Below, piece by piece: positions 1 to 5,801 of a DNA stretch of 6,822 nt. Below the pieces are notes generated by a model. The model saw nothing but the letters and a program-made list of their open reading frames with translations. It had not been told where the DNA came from and did no database searches. This DNA comes from Candidatus Omnitrophota bacterium (GTDB lineage Bacteria > Omnitrophota > Gorgyraeia > Zapsychrales > Zapsychraceae): assembly GCA_029567025.1 (NCBI GenBank), contig JAKQLT010000031.1, positions 1-6,822 on the forward strand, given 5' to 3'. How positions within the stretch are numbered: the first letter of the stretch is position 1; each line of letters starts with the position of its first letter. Both the position numbers and the translations under genes were made by a program.

Positions 1-515
1 ATCGCCCAAACCGGTTCATAAGCAATAATGATTTTTTGCATTTCGTCCGTCGATAAACCTGCTAAAGATTCCGTGCATTGTTTATTAAGGACATCAAAAG
101 TTTTTCCTTCTTCTCGTTCTTGTAAAACTTCTCCGATACAGACAATCGGTGTTAACCCATGTTTTAAGGCTGCTTTGATTTTCTTATTGACCGTTTGATT
201 GGTTTCACCGAAAAATTGTCGACGCTCTGAATGCCCGATAATAACATATTGCGCGCCGGCATCTTTTATTAAAGGCGCAGAAACTTCTCCGGTAAAAGCA
301 CCAGAATCTTCCCAATACACATCTTGAGCGCCAACGCCGATATTTGATTCCATTAAAGCCTCATAAACATCTCTAATAACTAAAAAAACAGGACACACAA
401 CAATATCCACTTTTGTGATATCACACAATTCTCGTTTTAAAACAGTAACCAATTCTAATGCTTCCTTAGAATTTTTGAATAATTTCCAATTGCCTGCAAT
501 GATTGGTTTTCTCAT
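1..515 (-). CDS. tpiA: Triosephosphate isomerase, 3'-truncated by the window edge
   Basis: TIM interconverts dihydroxyacetone phosphate and glyceraldehyde 3-phosphate in the cytoplasm. My translation from the ATG at 515 gives 171 residues before the left edge, of about 250 expected. It opens MRKPIIAGNWKLFKN, with the substrate-binding Asn9 and Lys11, then AQDVYWEDSGAFTGEVSA, the catalytic His95 in IIGHSERRQFFGE, and YEPVWA with the catalytic Glu167, just where the flexible loop would begin. The usual GNWKMN is GNWKLF here, a mild difference. The start is supported by GAGGA with 5 bases of spacing. The C-terminal third, with the phosphate-binding GG motif, lies outside. It follows pgk by 98 bases in the same direction, a common pairing for these genes. 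Confidence 0.97.
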   Translation of the reverse strand, partial: MRKPIIAGNWKLFKNSKEALELVTVLKRELCDITKVDIVVCPVFLVIRDVYEALMESNIGVGAQDVYWEDSGAFTGEVSAPLIKDAGAQYVIIGHSERRQFFGETNQTVNKKIKAALKHGLTPIVCIGEVLQEREEGKTFDVLNKQCTESLAGLSTDEMQKIIIAYEPVWA

Positions 516-544
516 GATGGTCCTCTTCTTATTTATTCCGACGT

Positions 545-572
545 ATCATAACGATAAATTATCTTTTGTCGG
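545..572 (-). promoter_or_regulatory. Weak candidate promoter ahead of tpiA
   Basis: CCGACA (572-567, four of six consensus bases) and TATGAT (550-545, five of six) are spaced 16 bases apart on the minus strand, about 30 bases before the tpiA ATG. The same bases also form a possible stem (CCGAC 572-568 with GTCGG 542-538), so this may be RNA structure rather than a promoter. Confidence 0.3.
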
Positions 573-575
573 GAT

Positions 576-628
576 TTCCGCCTCCTTATAGAAACGGAAC
601 GATTAATCCTCCATTACTTCGAGGAGGC
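576..628 (-). other. Candidate alternative RNA structure spanning the pgk stop and the pgk-tpiA gap
   Basis: On the minus strand GCCTCCT (628-622), inside the last codons of pgk, is the exact complement of AGGAGGC (586-580). Its CCTCC core can also pair with a nearer GGAGG (612-608), which follows the pgk stop by one base. A third option is a hairpin of ten consecutive pairs, 599-590 with 585-576, around the four-base loop ATAA (seven Watson-Crick, three G-U), which buries the GGAGG at 585-581. These pairings compete with one another. Neither GGAGG has ATG, GTG or TTG at ribosome spacing. There is no T-run, so an intrinsic terminator is unlikely. Function is unknown; the pairings are seen, the switching idea is inference. 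Confidence 0.4.
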
Positions 629-1807
629 TCTATTTTTTAATGCCGCAATTCCAGGAAGTTCTTGACCTTCTAAAAATTCTAAAGAAGCGCCGCCACCGGT
701 TGAAATATGCGTCATCTTATCTTCTACATTAAATTTCTTAGCCGCGGCCGCCGAATCCCCACCGCCGACGATTGTCGTACAATCTTTTAAATTCGCTAAA
801 TAATCGGCAATAGCTTTTGTCCCACCGGCATATTCATCTTTTTCAAAAACACCCATAGGCCCGTTCCACACAACCGTTTTAGCGGTTGATAAAACTTGTT
901 TAAAAATCTCAACTGTTTTAGGCCCAATATCAAGTCCCATCCAACCGTCTTCAATTTTTGTGACAACTTTTCTATCTTTCGGATCATCAAAACTTGTGGC
1001 GACAACAAAATCTTCACCTAATTCTATTTTAACGCCTTTTTGCTTGGCCTTTTCCAATAAACCTTTCGCAATGTCGACTTTATCCGCTTCTAAACGAGAT
1101 GTCCCAACATTCGCGCCCAACGCTTTAAAAAATGTGAAAACCATCGCGCCGCCGATAAGAATCGCATCTGCCTTATTCATCAAATTTTCAATCAGCATGA
1201 TTTTATCAGACACTTTCGCGCCTCCCATAATAACCACAAATGGTTTCTCTGGATTATGGACCGCCTTGCCCAAATAATTAATCTCTTTTTCTAAAAGAAA
1301 TCCCGCAACCGCTGGTAAAAATTTTGCAATGCCTTCGGTTGAAGCATGCGCACGATGAGCTGTTCCAAAAGCATCGTTAACATAAATATCCGCCAAATCA
1401 GCAAGCTTTTTTGAAAACTCAGGGTCATTTTTCTCTTCTTGTTTATAAAAACGCAAATTCTCCAGCAATATCACCTTTTCTGAAGAATTATTTATAGAAG
1501 CCTTCACGCTGTCACCGATACAATCATCAAGTTTAAGAACTTTTTGATTAAGAAGTTTTTCTAATTGTTTGGCAACAGGCGTGAGCCGCTCTTTTTCCGA
1601 AACTTGGCCTTTAGGACGACCTAAATGGCTCATTAAGATAACTTTGGCAGGATCTTGAGCTAAAATATATTTTATCGTCGGGATGGAAGCCACAATACGC
1701 ATATCATCAGTAATATTCAAATTATCATCTAATGGCACATTAAAATCGCAACGGACAATAACTTTTTTCCCTTTTAAATTAATGTCTTTGACGGTCATTT
1801 TATTCAT
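614..1807 (-). CDS. pgk: Phosphoglycerate kinase
   Basis: PGK catalyses the reversible transfer of phosphate from 1,3-bisphosphoglycerate to ADP, an ATP-yielding step of glycolysis, in the cytoplasm. The 397 residues are typical for a bacterial PGK. Substrate-side motifs are RCDFNVP (19-25), SHLGRPKG (60-67), LENLRF with Arg119, and GTAHRAHAS with Arg152. Nucleotide-side motifs are GGAKVSDK with Lys198, WNGPMGVFE (314-322), GGGDSAAAA (348-356) and STGGGASLEFLEG (369-381). The family appears complete with no key residue missing. The ATG at 1807 is chosen because GGAGG is 6 bases upstream; the internal Met4 would leave it too far away. Expression is probably driven by the consensus promoter at 1858-1885, and tpiA follows 98 bases later as the likely second gene of the unit. 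No gap gene is visible next to it. Confidence 0.98.
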   Translation of the reverse strand: MNKMTVKDINLKGKKVIVRCDFNVPLDDNLNITDDMRIVASIPTIKYILAQDPAKVILMSHLGRPKGQVSEKERLTPVAKQLEKLLNQKVLKLDDCIGDSVKASINNSSEKVILLENLRFYKQEEKNDPEFSKKLADLADIYVNDAFGTAHRAHASTEGIAKFLPAVAGFLLEKEINYLGKAVHNPEKPFVVIMGGAKVSDKIMLIENLMNKADAILIGGAMVFTFFKALGANVGTSRLEADKVDIAKGLLEKAKQKGVKIELGEDFVVATSFDDPKDRKVVTKIEDGWMGLDIGPKTVEIFKQVLSTAKTVVWNGPMGVFEKDEYAGGTKAIADYLANLKDCTTIVGGGDSAAAAKKFNVEDKMTHISTGGGASLEFLEGQELPGIAALKNRASSK

Positions 1808-1819
1808 CGCCGGCCTCCA

Positions 1820-1835
1820 ATTATTAATTAATAAT
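1820..1835. repeat. 16-bp perfect A/T palindrome in the pgk leader
   Basis: The bases from 1820 to 1835 (attattaattaataat) equal their own reverse complement. The palindrome lies about 15-30 bases after the predicted transcription start and one base upstream of the GGAGG ribosome site. It could be an operator for a dimeric regulator or a weak RNA stem of six pairs; being purely A/T, it could also arise by chance in this composition. Confidence 0.4.
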
Positions 1836-1857
1836 AATATTTATGAAATTGTTTCCT

Positions 1858-1885
1858 ATTATATATAACAAGTCCTTTTTGTCAA
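1858..1885 (-). promoter_or_regulatory. Exact-consensus sigma-70-type promoter for pgk-tpiA
   Basis: On the minus strand TTGACA (1885-1880) and TATAAT (1863-1858) are both perfect matches to the housekeeping sigma consensus, separated by 16 bases. Transcription would begin near 1850-1852, giving a leader of about 45 bases before the pgk ATG. The -35 box begins 9 bases after the ndk stop codon, so the promoter fills the ndk-pgk gap. The spacer is one base short of the optimal 17. No terminator separates it from ndk, so upstream transcripts may also read through. Confidence 0.85.
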
Positions 1886-1894
1886 TTTAATCTC

Positions 1895-2401
1895 TTATTT
1901 CCACACCATTTTTGTTATTTTCATCTCAATCGTTGTCGTAGGATAAAGGTCTTCAATAATTTCAGCAGGTTCAAACCATAATTTAATTTCCCTGGCCGCG
2001 TCTTCTTCATTAGCAGAACAATGAAGGACATTTTCAAATAACCCGGCTGTCGTTAAACGTCCATACTGGCCGCGAATGCTCGTTGAATCAGCGGTTTCAG
2101 GGTTTGTCGCGCCGGCTAATTTTCTGACCTTTTCAATCGCGTTTTCTCCGTCATACACAAGGGCTAAAACACGACGATATTCCTCACCATGCAATTCCCC
2201 GCAAATATATTTCACGACATCTTCAAAAAAAGGTTTATCTTTTAAATGCTGATAATGTTCCGCCGCCAATTCTCTCGAGACTTTGACCACTTTAGCTCCA
2301 ACGATACGAAGCTTAGTCTCTGAAAGACGGCTTAAAATATTTCCGGTTAAAGACTTTTTTAATCCGTCGGGTTTTACAATAACTAATGTTTGCTGTCGCA
2401 T
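1895..2401 (-). CDS. ndk: Nucleoside diphosphate kinase, long form
   Basis: NDK swaps the terminal phosphate between nucleoside tri- and diphosphates through a phosphohistidine. From the ATG at 2401 it is 168 residues, against about 140-150 for common bacterial forms. Conserved points are VKPDG with Lys10, Tyr50, KPFF (56-59), GATNP (97-101), SIRGQ with Arg110, and NVLHCS with Asn124 and catalytic His127. Compared with the short form I see an insertion of several residues around 68-77, about four extra between Arg110 and Asn124, HCSA in place of the usual HGSD, and an extended C-terminal tail. Archaeal-type NDKs have similar extra length. The ATG at 2401 is chosen because AAAGGA lies 6 bases upstream and the fold begins there; a TTG at 2446 would add 15 lysine-rich residues. 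NDK could regenerate GTP for GDP-sugar synthesis, but placement after fcl is only suggestive. Confidence 0.95.
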   Translation of the reverse strand: MRQQTLVIVKPDGLKKSLTGNILSRLSETKLRIVGAKVVKVSRELAAEHYQHLKDKPFFEDVVKYICGELHGEEYRRVLALVYDGENAIEKVRKLAGATNPETADSTSIRGQYGRLTTAGLFENVLHCSANEEDAAREIKLWFEPAEIIEDLYPTTTIEMKITKMVWK

Positions 2402-2407
2402 AACTTT

Positions 2408-2413
2408 TCCTTT
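2408..2413 (-). promoter_or_regulatory. Ribosome binding site that fixes the ndk start
   Basis: AAAGGA sits 6 bases before the ATG at 2401, with a second AGGA at 2417-2420. The upstream in-frame TTG at 2446 has no comparable site, so this supports the shorter 168-residue protein. Confidence 0.7.
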
Positions 2414-2420
2414 CTTTCCT

Positions 2421-2447
2421 GCTGTCTTATCATTTTTAAAAGACAAC
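2421..2447 (-). other. Possible mRNA hairpin just upstream of the ndk ribosome site
   Basis: Read on the minus strand, GTTGTCTT (2447-2440) can pair with AAGACAGC (2428-2421): eight pairs, one of them G-U, around an 11-base A/T-rich loop. It ends a few bases before the ndk ribosome site and lies in the fcl-ndk gap. No run of T follows, so it is not a classical terminator; an RNA-processing or stability element is possible, as is chance. Confidence 0.3.
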
Positions 2448-2469
2448 TGCTCTGCTAATATTTTTATTT

Positions 2470-3411
2470 TTAAAAATTTATTTTTTCTTTATACCACTTA
2501 ATCGTTTTTTTCAAACCATTTTCAAATTTCGTTTTGGCGATAAACCCAAATTCTTTTTTCGCGCGTGATGTGTCTAAACAACGTCGCGGCTGGCCGTCAG
2601 GTTTCGTTTTATCCCAAATGATTTTTCCTTGAAATCCTGTTAATTGAACAATCAAGGCCACTAAATCTTTAATAGAAATTTCAAAACCCGCGCCTAAATT
2701 AACCGGCTCTGGCTTATTATATTTTTCACTTGCTAAAATAATACCTTCGGCCGCATCATCCACATATAAAAATTCACGCGTGGCCTTGCCCGTTCCCCAA
2801 ACCACAATTTCTTTTGCATTATTTTTCTTCGCCTCTAAACATTTTTTAATAAGCGCTGGAATAACATGCGAAGACTGCGGATTAAAATTATCGCGCGGCC
2901 CGTATAAATTAACAGGAAGTAAAAAAATCGCATTAAATCCATATTGCTGCCGATACGCCTGCGATTGAACCAAAAGCATTTTCTTAGCCAATCCATACGG
3001 CGCATTGGTTTCTTCGGGATAACCATTCCATAAATTCTCTTCTTTAAACGGCACCGGCGTAAATTTCGGATATGCGCAAATGGTTCCAAGCGCCACAAAT
3101 TTCTTTACCCCCAAAAGCCGCGCTTGTTCGATTAACTGTACGCCCATCATCAAATTCTCATAGAAAAATTTCCCTGGATTTTCTTGGTTGGCTCCAATTC
3201 CACCGACGACAGCGGCCAAATGAATAACCATATCGGGCCGTGTTTGTTTTAGAAGTTTTTTAATATCCTTTTCTTGTCTCAAATCACACGATTCAATCAA
3301 AGGGACAAAAATATTTTGACACCCTTTTTTATGAAGCAGCGCAACAACCGATTGCCCTAAAAAACCTGCTCCACCGGTCACAACAACTCTTTTATTTCTC
3401 CAAAATGACAT
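2470..3411 (-). CDS. fcl: GDP-L-fucose synthase (GDP-4-keto-6-deoxymannose 3,5-epimerase/4-reductase)
   Basis: This bifunctional NADPH-dependent enzyme epimerises and reduces the product of Gmd to GDP-L-fucose in the cytoplasm. The 313 residues match the usual length of about 310-320. Visible features are the TGGAGFLG cofactor loop (12-19), HLAAVVGG (64-71), LGTICAYPK (108-116), the Tyr139/Lys143 pair in PYGLAKK, PVNLYGP, SSHVIPALI with His182 as the likely epimerisation residue, and WGTGKATREFLYVDD. The E. coli catalytic Ser107 position is Thr110 here, while the Cys109 position is kept as Cys112. The ATG start sits just before the Rossmann strand; its ribosome site is weak (TGGAAAA, GGA 9 bases away). 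It follows gmd by 68 bases and precedes ndk by 68 bases. A relative making another GDP-6-deoxysugar is possible, but the paired gmd favours fucose. Confidence 0.93.
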   Translation of the reverse strand: MSFWRNKRVVVTGGAGFLGQSVVALLHKKGCQNIFVPLIESCDLRQEKDIKKLLKQTRPDMVIHLAAVVGGIGANQENPGKFFYENLMMGVQLIEQARLLGVKKFVALGTICAYPKFTPVPFKEENLWNGYPEETNAPYGLAKKMLLVQSQAYRQQYGFNAIFLLPVNLYGPRDNFNPQSSHVIPALIKKCLEAKKNNAKEIVVWGTGKATREFLYVDDAAEGIILASEKYNKPEPVNLGAGFEISIKDLVALIVQLTGFQGKIIWDKTKPDGQPRRCLDTSRAKKEFGFIAKTKFENGLKKTIKWYKEKINF

Positions 3412-3452
3412 CTTTATTTTTCCATTATTTTTTAAAAAGCTTCTCTAATTTT

Positions 3453-3477
3453 ACTATCCGCTAAACACTATACGCTG
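3453..3477. repeat. Short degenerate direct repeat between gmd and fcl
   Basis: The 10-base units actatccgct (3453-3462) and actatacgct (3468-3477) differ at one position and are separated by five bases, starting 15 bases apart. They occupy the gap just after the gmd stop. This could be the remnant of a tandem array or of a dispersed intergenic repeat; two copies are too few to say more. Confidence 0.35.
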
Positions 3478-3479
3478 CT

Positions 3480-4493
3480 TTACTTCTTCCCTTTAAGCCC
3501 GTATAATTCTTTTTCAACCAATTTCATATCGCTATCAACCATCATACGCACCAATTGTCTAAAACTTACCTTTGGCTTCCATTTTAATACTTTTTTCGCC
3601 TTAGAACTATCGCCTAAAAGGCAATCAACTTCGGTCGGGCGAAAATAACGTTTATCAATCTCGACATATTTTTTCCAATCAAGTTTCGCGTAATCAAAAG
3701 CCTCATCTAAAAATTCTTTAACCGAATGCGTTTCGCCGGTCGCCACAACATAATCATCTGCTTTTTTTTGCTGTAACATCAGCCACATCGCCTCCACATA
3801 ATCGCCGGCAAAACCCCAATCACGCTTGGAACTTAAATTTCCCAAATATAATTTCTTTTGCAATCCCTGTTTAATACGCGCAAGCGCCATAGTAATTTTT
3901 CGCGTGACAAAGGTTTCACCTCGTCGAGGAGATTCATGATTAAATAAGATCCCGTTACACGTGAACATCTTATACGCCTCACGATAATTGACTGTCATCC
4001 AATAGGAATAAACTTTAGAGGCTGCATACGGGCTCCGCGGCTCAAACGGAGTTTGTTCGTTTTGCGGCGACGGCGCGTTGCCATACATTTCCGAACTCGA
4101 GGCCTGATAAAATTTTGTCTTAATCCCGCTTTCCCGAATAGCTTCTAAAAGACGCGTGGTTCCAAGCGCGGTTACCTCAGCGGTATATTCCGGAATATCA
4201 AAACTCACACGCACATGGCTTTGCGCACCTAAATTATAAATCTCATCGGGCTTAATCGTTTTAATAATCTGATTTAAAGAACTCGCATCATTCAAATCCC
4301 CATACACAAGTTTTAATTTTACATCTTTTTCATGCGGGTCTTGATACAGATGGTCGATGCGATCCGTATTAAAGGAACTTGACCGACGGATAAGCCCATA
4401 AACCATATATCCTTTATCCAAAAGAAATTCGGATAAATAAGAACCATCCTGGCCCGTAATCCCGGTAATCAAAGCTGTTTTTTTATTAGACAT
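3480..4493 (-). CDS. gmd: GDP-mannose 4,6-dehydratase
   Basis: A cytoplasmic short-chain dehydrogenase-type enzyme that converts GDP-D-mannose to GDP-4-keto-6-deoxy-D-mannose with bound NADP, the first committed step to GDP-L-fucose, GDP-rhamnose and related sugars. At 337 residues it is near family length. It shows the cofactor loop GITGQDG (11-17), the RRSSSFNTDRIDHLY segment, NLGAQSHV, ASSSEMYG (Ser133, Glu135), SPYAASK with the Tyr156/Lys160 pair, and the GMD hallmark NHESPRRGETFVTRKI (185-200). Where Escherichia coli GMD has the active-site Thr of T-x-E, this protein has Ser133, a conservative change. The ATG at 4493 is preceded by AAGGAG with 8 bases of spacing; this site lies in the 18-base gap after the ligase gene. 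The neighbouring fcl gene completes the path to GDP-fucose. Confidence 0.97.
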   Translation of the reverse strand: MSNKKTALITGITGQDGSYLSEFLLDKGYMVYGLIRRSSSFNTDRIDHLYQDPHEKDVKLKLVYGDLNDASSLNQIIKTIKPDEIYNLGAQSHVRVSFDIPEYTAEVTALGTTRLLEAIRESGIKTKFYQASSSEMYGNAPSPQNEQTPFEPRSPYAASKVYSYWMTVNYREAYKMFTCNGILFNHESPRRGETFVTRKITMALARIKQGLQKKLYLGNLSSKRDWGFAGDYVEAMWLMLQQKKADDYVVATGETHSVKEFLDEAFDYAKLDWKKYVEIDKRYFRPTEVDCLLGDSSKAKKVLKWKPKVSFRQLVRMMVDSDMKLVEKELYGLKGKK

Positions 4494-4511
4494 TTTAAAA
4501 TCTCCTTATCA

Positions 4512-5798
4512 TTATTCCGATTGTCGGACCAGAACCATTAAAAGCCCGATATGAACCCATAAATAATTTGATATTTGAACTGAATAAAAATGTGTATCAA
4601 CGAAACTGTGCGCTAAAAACGCGAAAATTCCTAATAATAAACCCATCGATAACGCCGAGAAAAAAATGTTTTTCTTATATTGAATTTTTATCTGATTTAA
4701 AACGTAATTAATAAAAACATACAGAATCCATAAAAAAGTCCCAAAACCCAGAACTCCCGTCTCGATTAATATCTGCAAATAACAATTATGCACATAGGTT
4801 GGGAAAACTCTTGTTGCTGCTGTTTTATAAACATCTTGATACTTTTCATAACTACGCATAAATGTATTAAGACCATAACCAAATACAGGCCTTTCTTTAA
4901 ACATCTCTAATGCCTCTTTGCTCCTTTCCAATCGCCACGGCACAGAATTATCAGAAACACCCGTTGTCGGAGCTTTATATCTTTCCAGAAAAAAAGAAAC
5001 CTTTACTAAAACAGGAATGATGACCACAAACGCTATCAAAACAACAAAAGACTTTTTTATAAAAAATTTTAGCCATAGAAATAAAAAAGGAATAACACAG
5101 AAAGAAAAAATGACCGCAAGCCACGCTCCTCGAGAATAAGCAATAATAAGAGCCCAAACAGAAAAAATAAAAATAAGACTGCGCAGTAATTTAAAACGCA
5201 ACTTTGTGCTGATAAAAAATAACAAAAAACAAAAAGGGATAAAAATGGTCAAATATGCTCCTAATAAATTCGCGTGCTTAAAAGCGGCTGTCGCCCTGTA
5301 AAAAGAAACAGGAATTTCTCGCCCTAACAATAAATCCTTGCCTGTAATATGAAATTGAATAATGCTATCAATTGAGGTAATAAAACTGGTGAAAACAAAC
5401 AATCCTAAAGCTATCCAAAGATGTTTTGTTGACTTAAAAACATCAAGAATAAGAAAATAAATCACAAACCATTCCAAAGTCTTAAAAAAGAAACCCATCC
5501 AAGATATCTTAGGCGAAACGCTTAAAAAAACTGACAATAAACACGCTAAAAGGAAAAATCCTATCGGCTTATTAAGAACACTTGAAGGCGGATTCAAGAA
5601 TTGGTTCCACAAAATTTCTTTTGCTTTTACTAAAATAGCGCGTTTGGCCAACCATAATAACGTGGCTAAAACTACACAGATTTCAAGAATAGCAATGCTA
5701 TAAGGAAGGGAAAAAATAAGAACATAGATCAAAAAACGAATGGCATTATCAATTTTTTGTATAAAAATATTTTGCGATTCTTTTTGCGCTTCTGACAT
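4512..5798 (-). CDS. O-antigen ligase / polymerase family membrane protein (Wzy_C domain)
   Basis: A 428-residue protein with about 11-12 hydrophobic segments (for example near 21-52, 79-95, 104-145, 177-245, 249-270, 349-369, 378-397 and 409-425). Between residues 271 and 348 is one long hydrophilic loop, the layout expected of WaaL ligases and Wzy polymerases. Within or beside it are the family marks: YSRGAWLA (Arg223), PWRLER (Arg289), a PVFGYGLNTF stretch, and VHNCYLQILIETGVLG with His337; these Arg and His residues resemble those needed for transfer in characterised WaaL proteins. The protein would move lipid-linked glycan to an acceptor (lipid A core, another chain, or a protein) on the periplasmic face. 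Sequence alone does not separate ligase, polymerase and protein-glycosylating members. The start is the first ATG, with GGAG 11 bases upstream, inside the end of the transferase gene. It has no cleavable signal peptide. Confidence 0.85.
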   Translation of the reverse strand: MSEAQKESQNIFIQKIDNAIRFLIYVLIFSLPYSIAILEICVVLATLLWLAKRAILVKAKEILWNQFLNPPSSVLNKPIGFFLLACLLSVFLSVSPKISWMGFFFKTLEWFVIYFLILDVFKSTKHLWIALGLFVFTSFITSIDSIIQFHITGKDLLLGREIPVSFYRATAAFKHANLLGAYLTIFIPFCFLLFFISTKLRFKLLRSLIFIFSVWALIIAYSRGAWLAVIFSFCVIPFLFLWLKFFIKKSFVVLIAFVVIIPVLVKVSFFLERYKAPTTGVSDNSVPWRLERSKEALEMFKERPVFGYGLNTFMRSYEKYQDVYKTAATRVFPTYVHNCYLQILIETGVLGFGTFLWILYVFINYVLNQIKIQYKKNIFFSALSMGLLLGIFAFLAHSFVDTHFYSVQISNYLWVHIGLLMVLVRQSE

Positions 5799-5801
5799 TT
5801 C

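Noticed and set aside
516..613. A small gene behind one of the two GGAGG motifs in the pgk-tpiA gap
   Set aside because: Neither motif has ATG, GTG or TTG at suitable spacing; the only ATG in the gap opens a frame of six codons.
960..1277. Plus-strand open frame inside pgk (and similar ones at 1683-1868, 2283-2501, 2780-2968 and 4918-5139)
   Set aside because: Each lies opposite a convincing conserved gene, has no recognisable domain, and reads like an antisense shadow of the real codons.
1..1807. A pgk-tpiA fusion like that known in Thermotoga
   Set aside because: pgk has its own stop codon and tpiA its own start and ribosome site, with 98 bases between them.
2402..2446. A 15-residue N-terminal extension of NDK from TTG 2446
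   Set aside because: The extension is lysine-rich and lies outside the fold, TTG is a rarer start, and a good ribosome site lies 6 bases before the ATG at 2401.
2466..2477. Perfect palindrome atttttaaaaat at the fcl stop as a terminator
   Set aside because: It contains no G or C and so forms no stable stem; it is expected in such A/T-rich junctions.
2835..3098. Second minus-strand frame overlapping fcl
   Set aside because: It lies wholly within fcl in another frame and has no family resemblance; fcl accounts for the conserved sequence.
3412..3479. A promoter for fcl in the gmd-fcl gap (TAAAAT as -10)
   Set aside because: No acceptable -35 box occurs at 16-18 bases, and a single A/T-rich hexamer is not evidence here.
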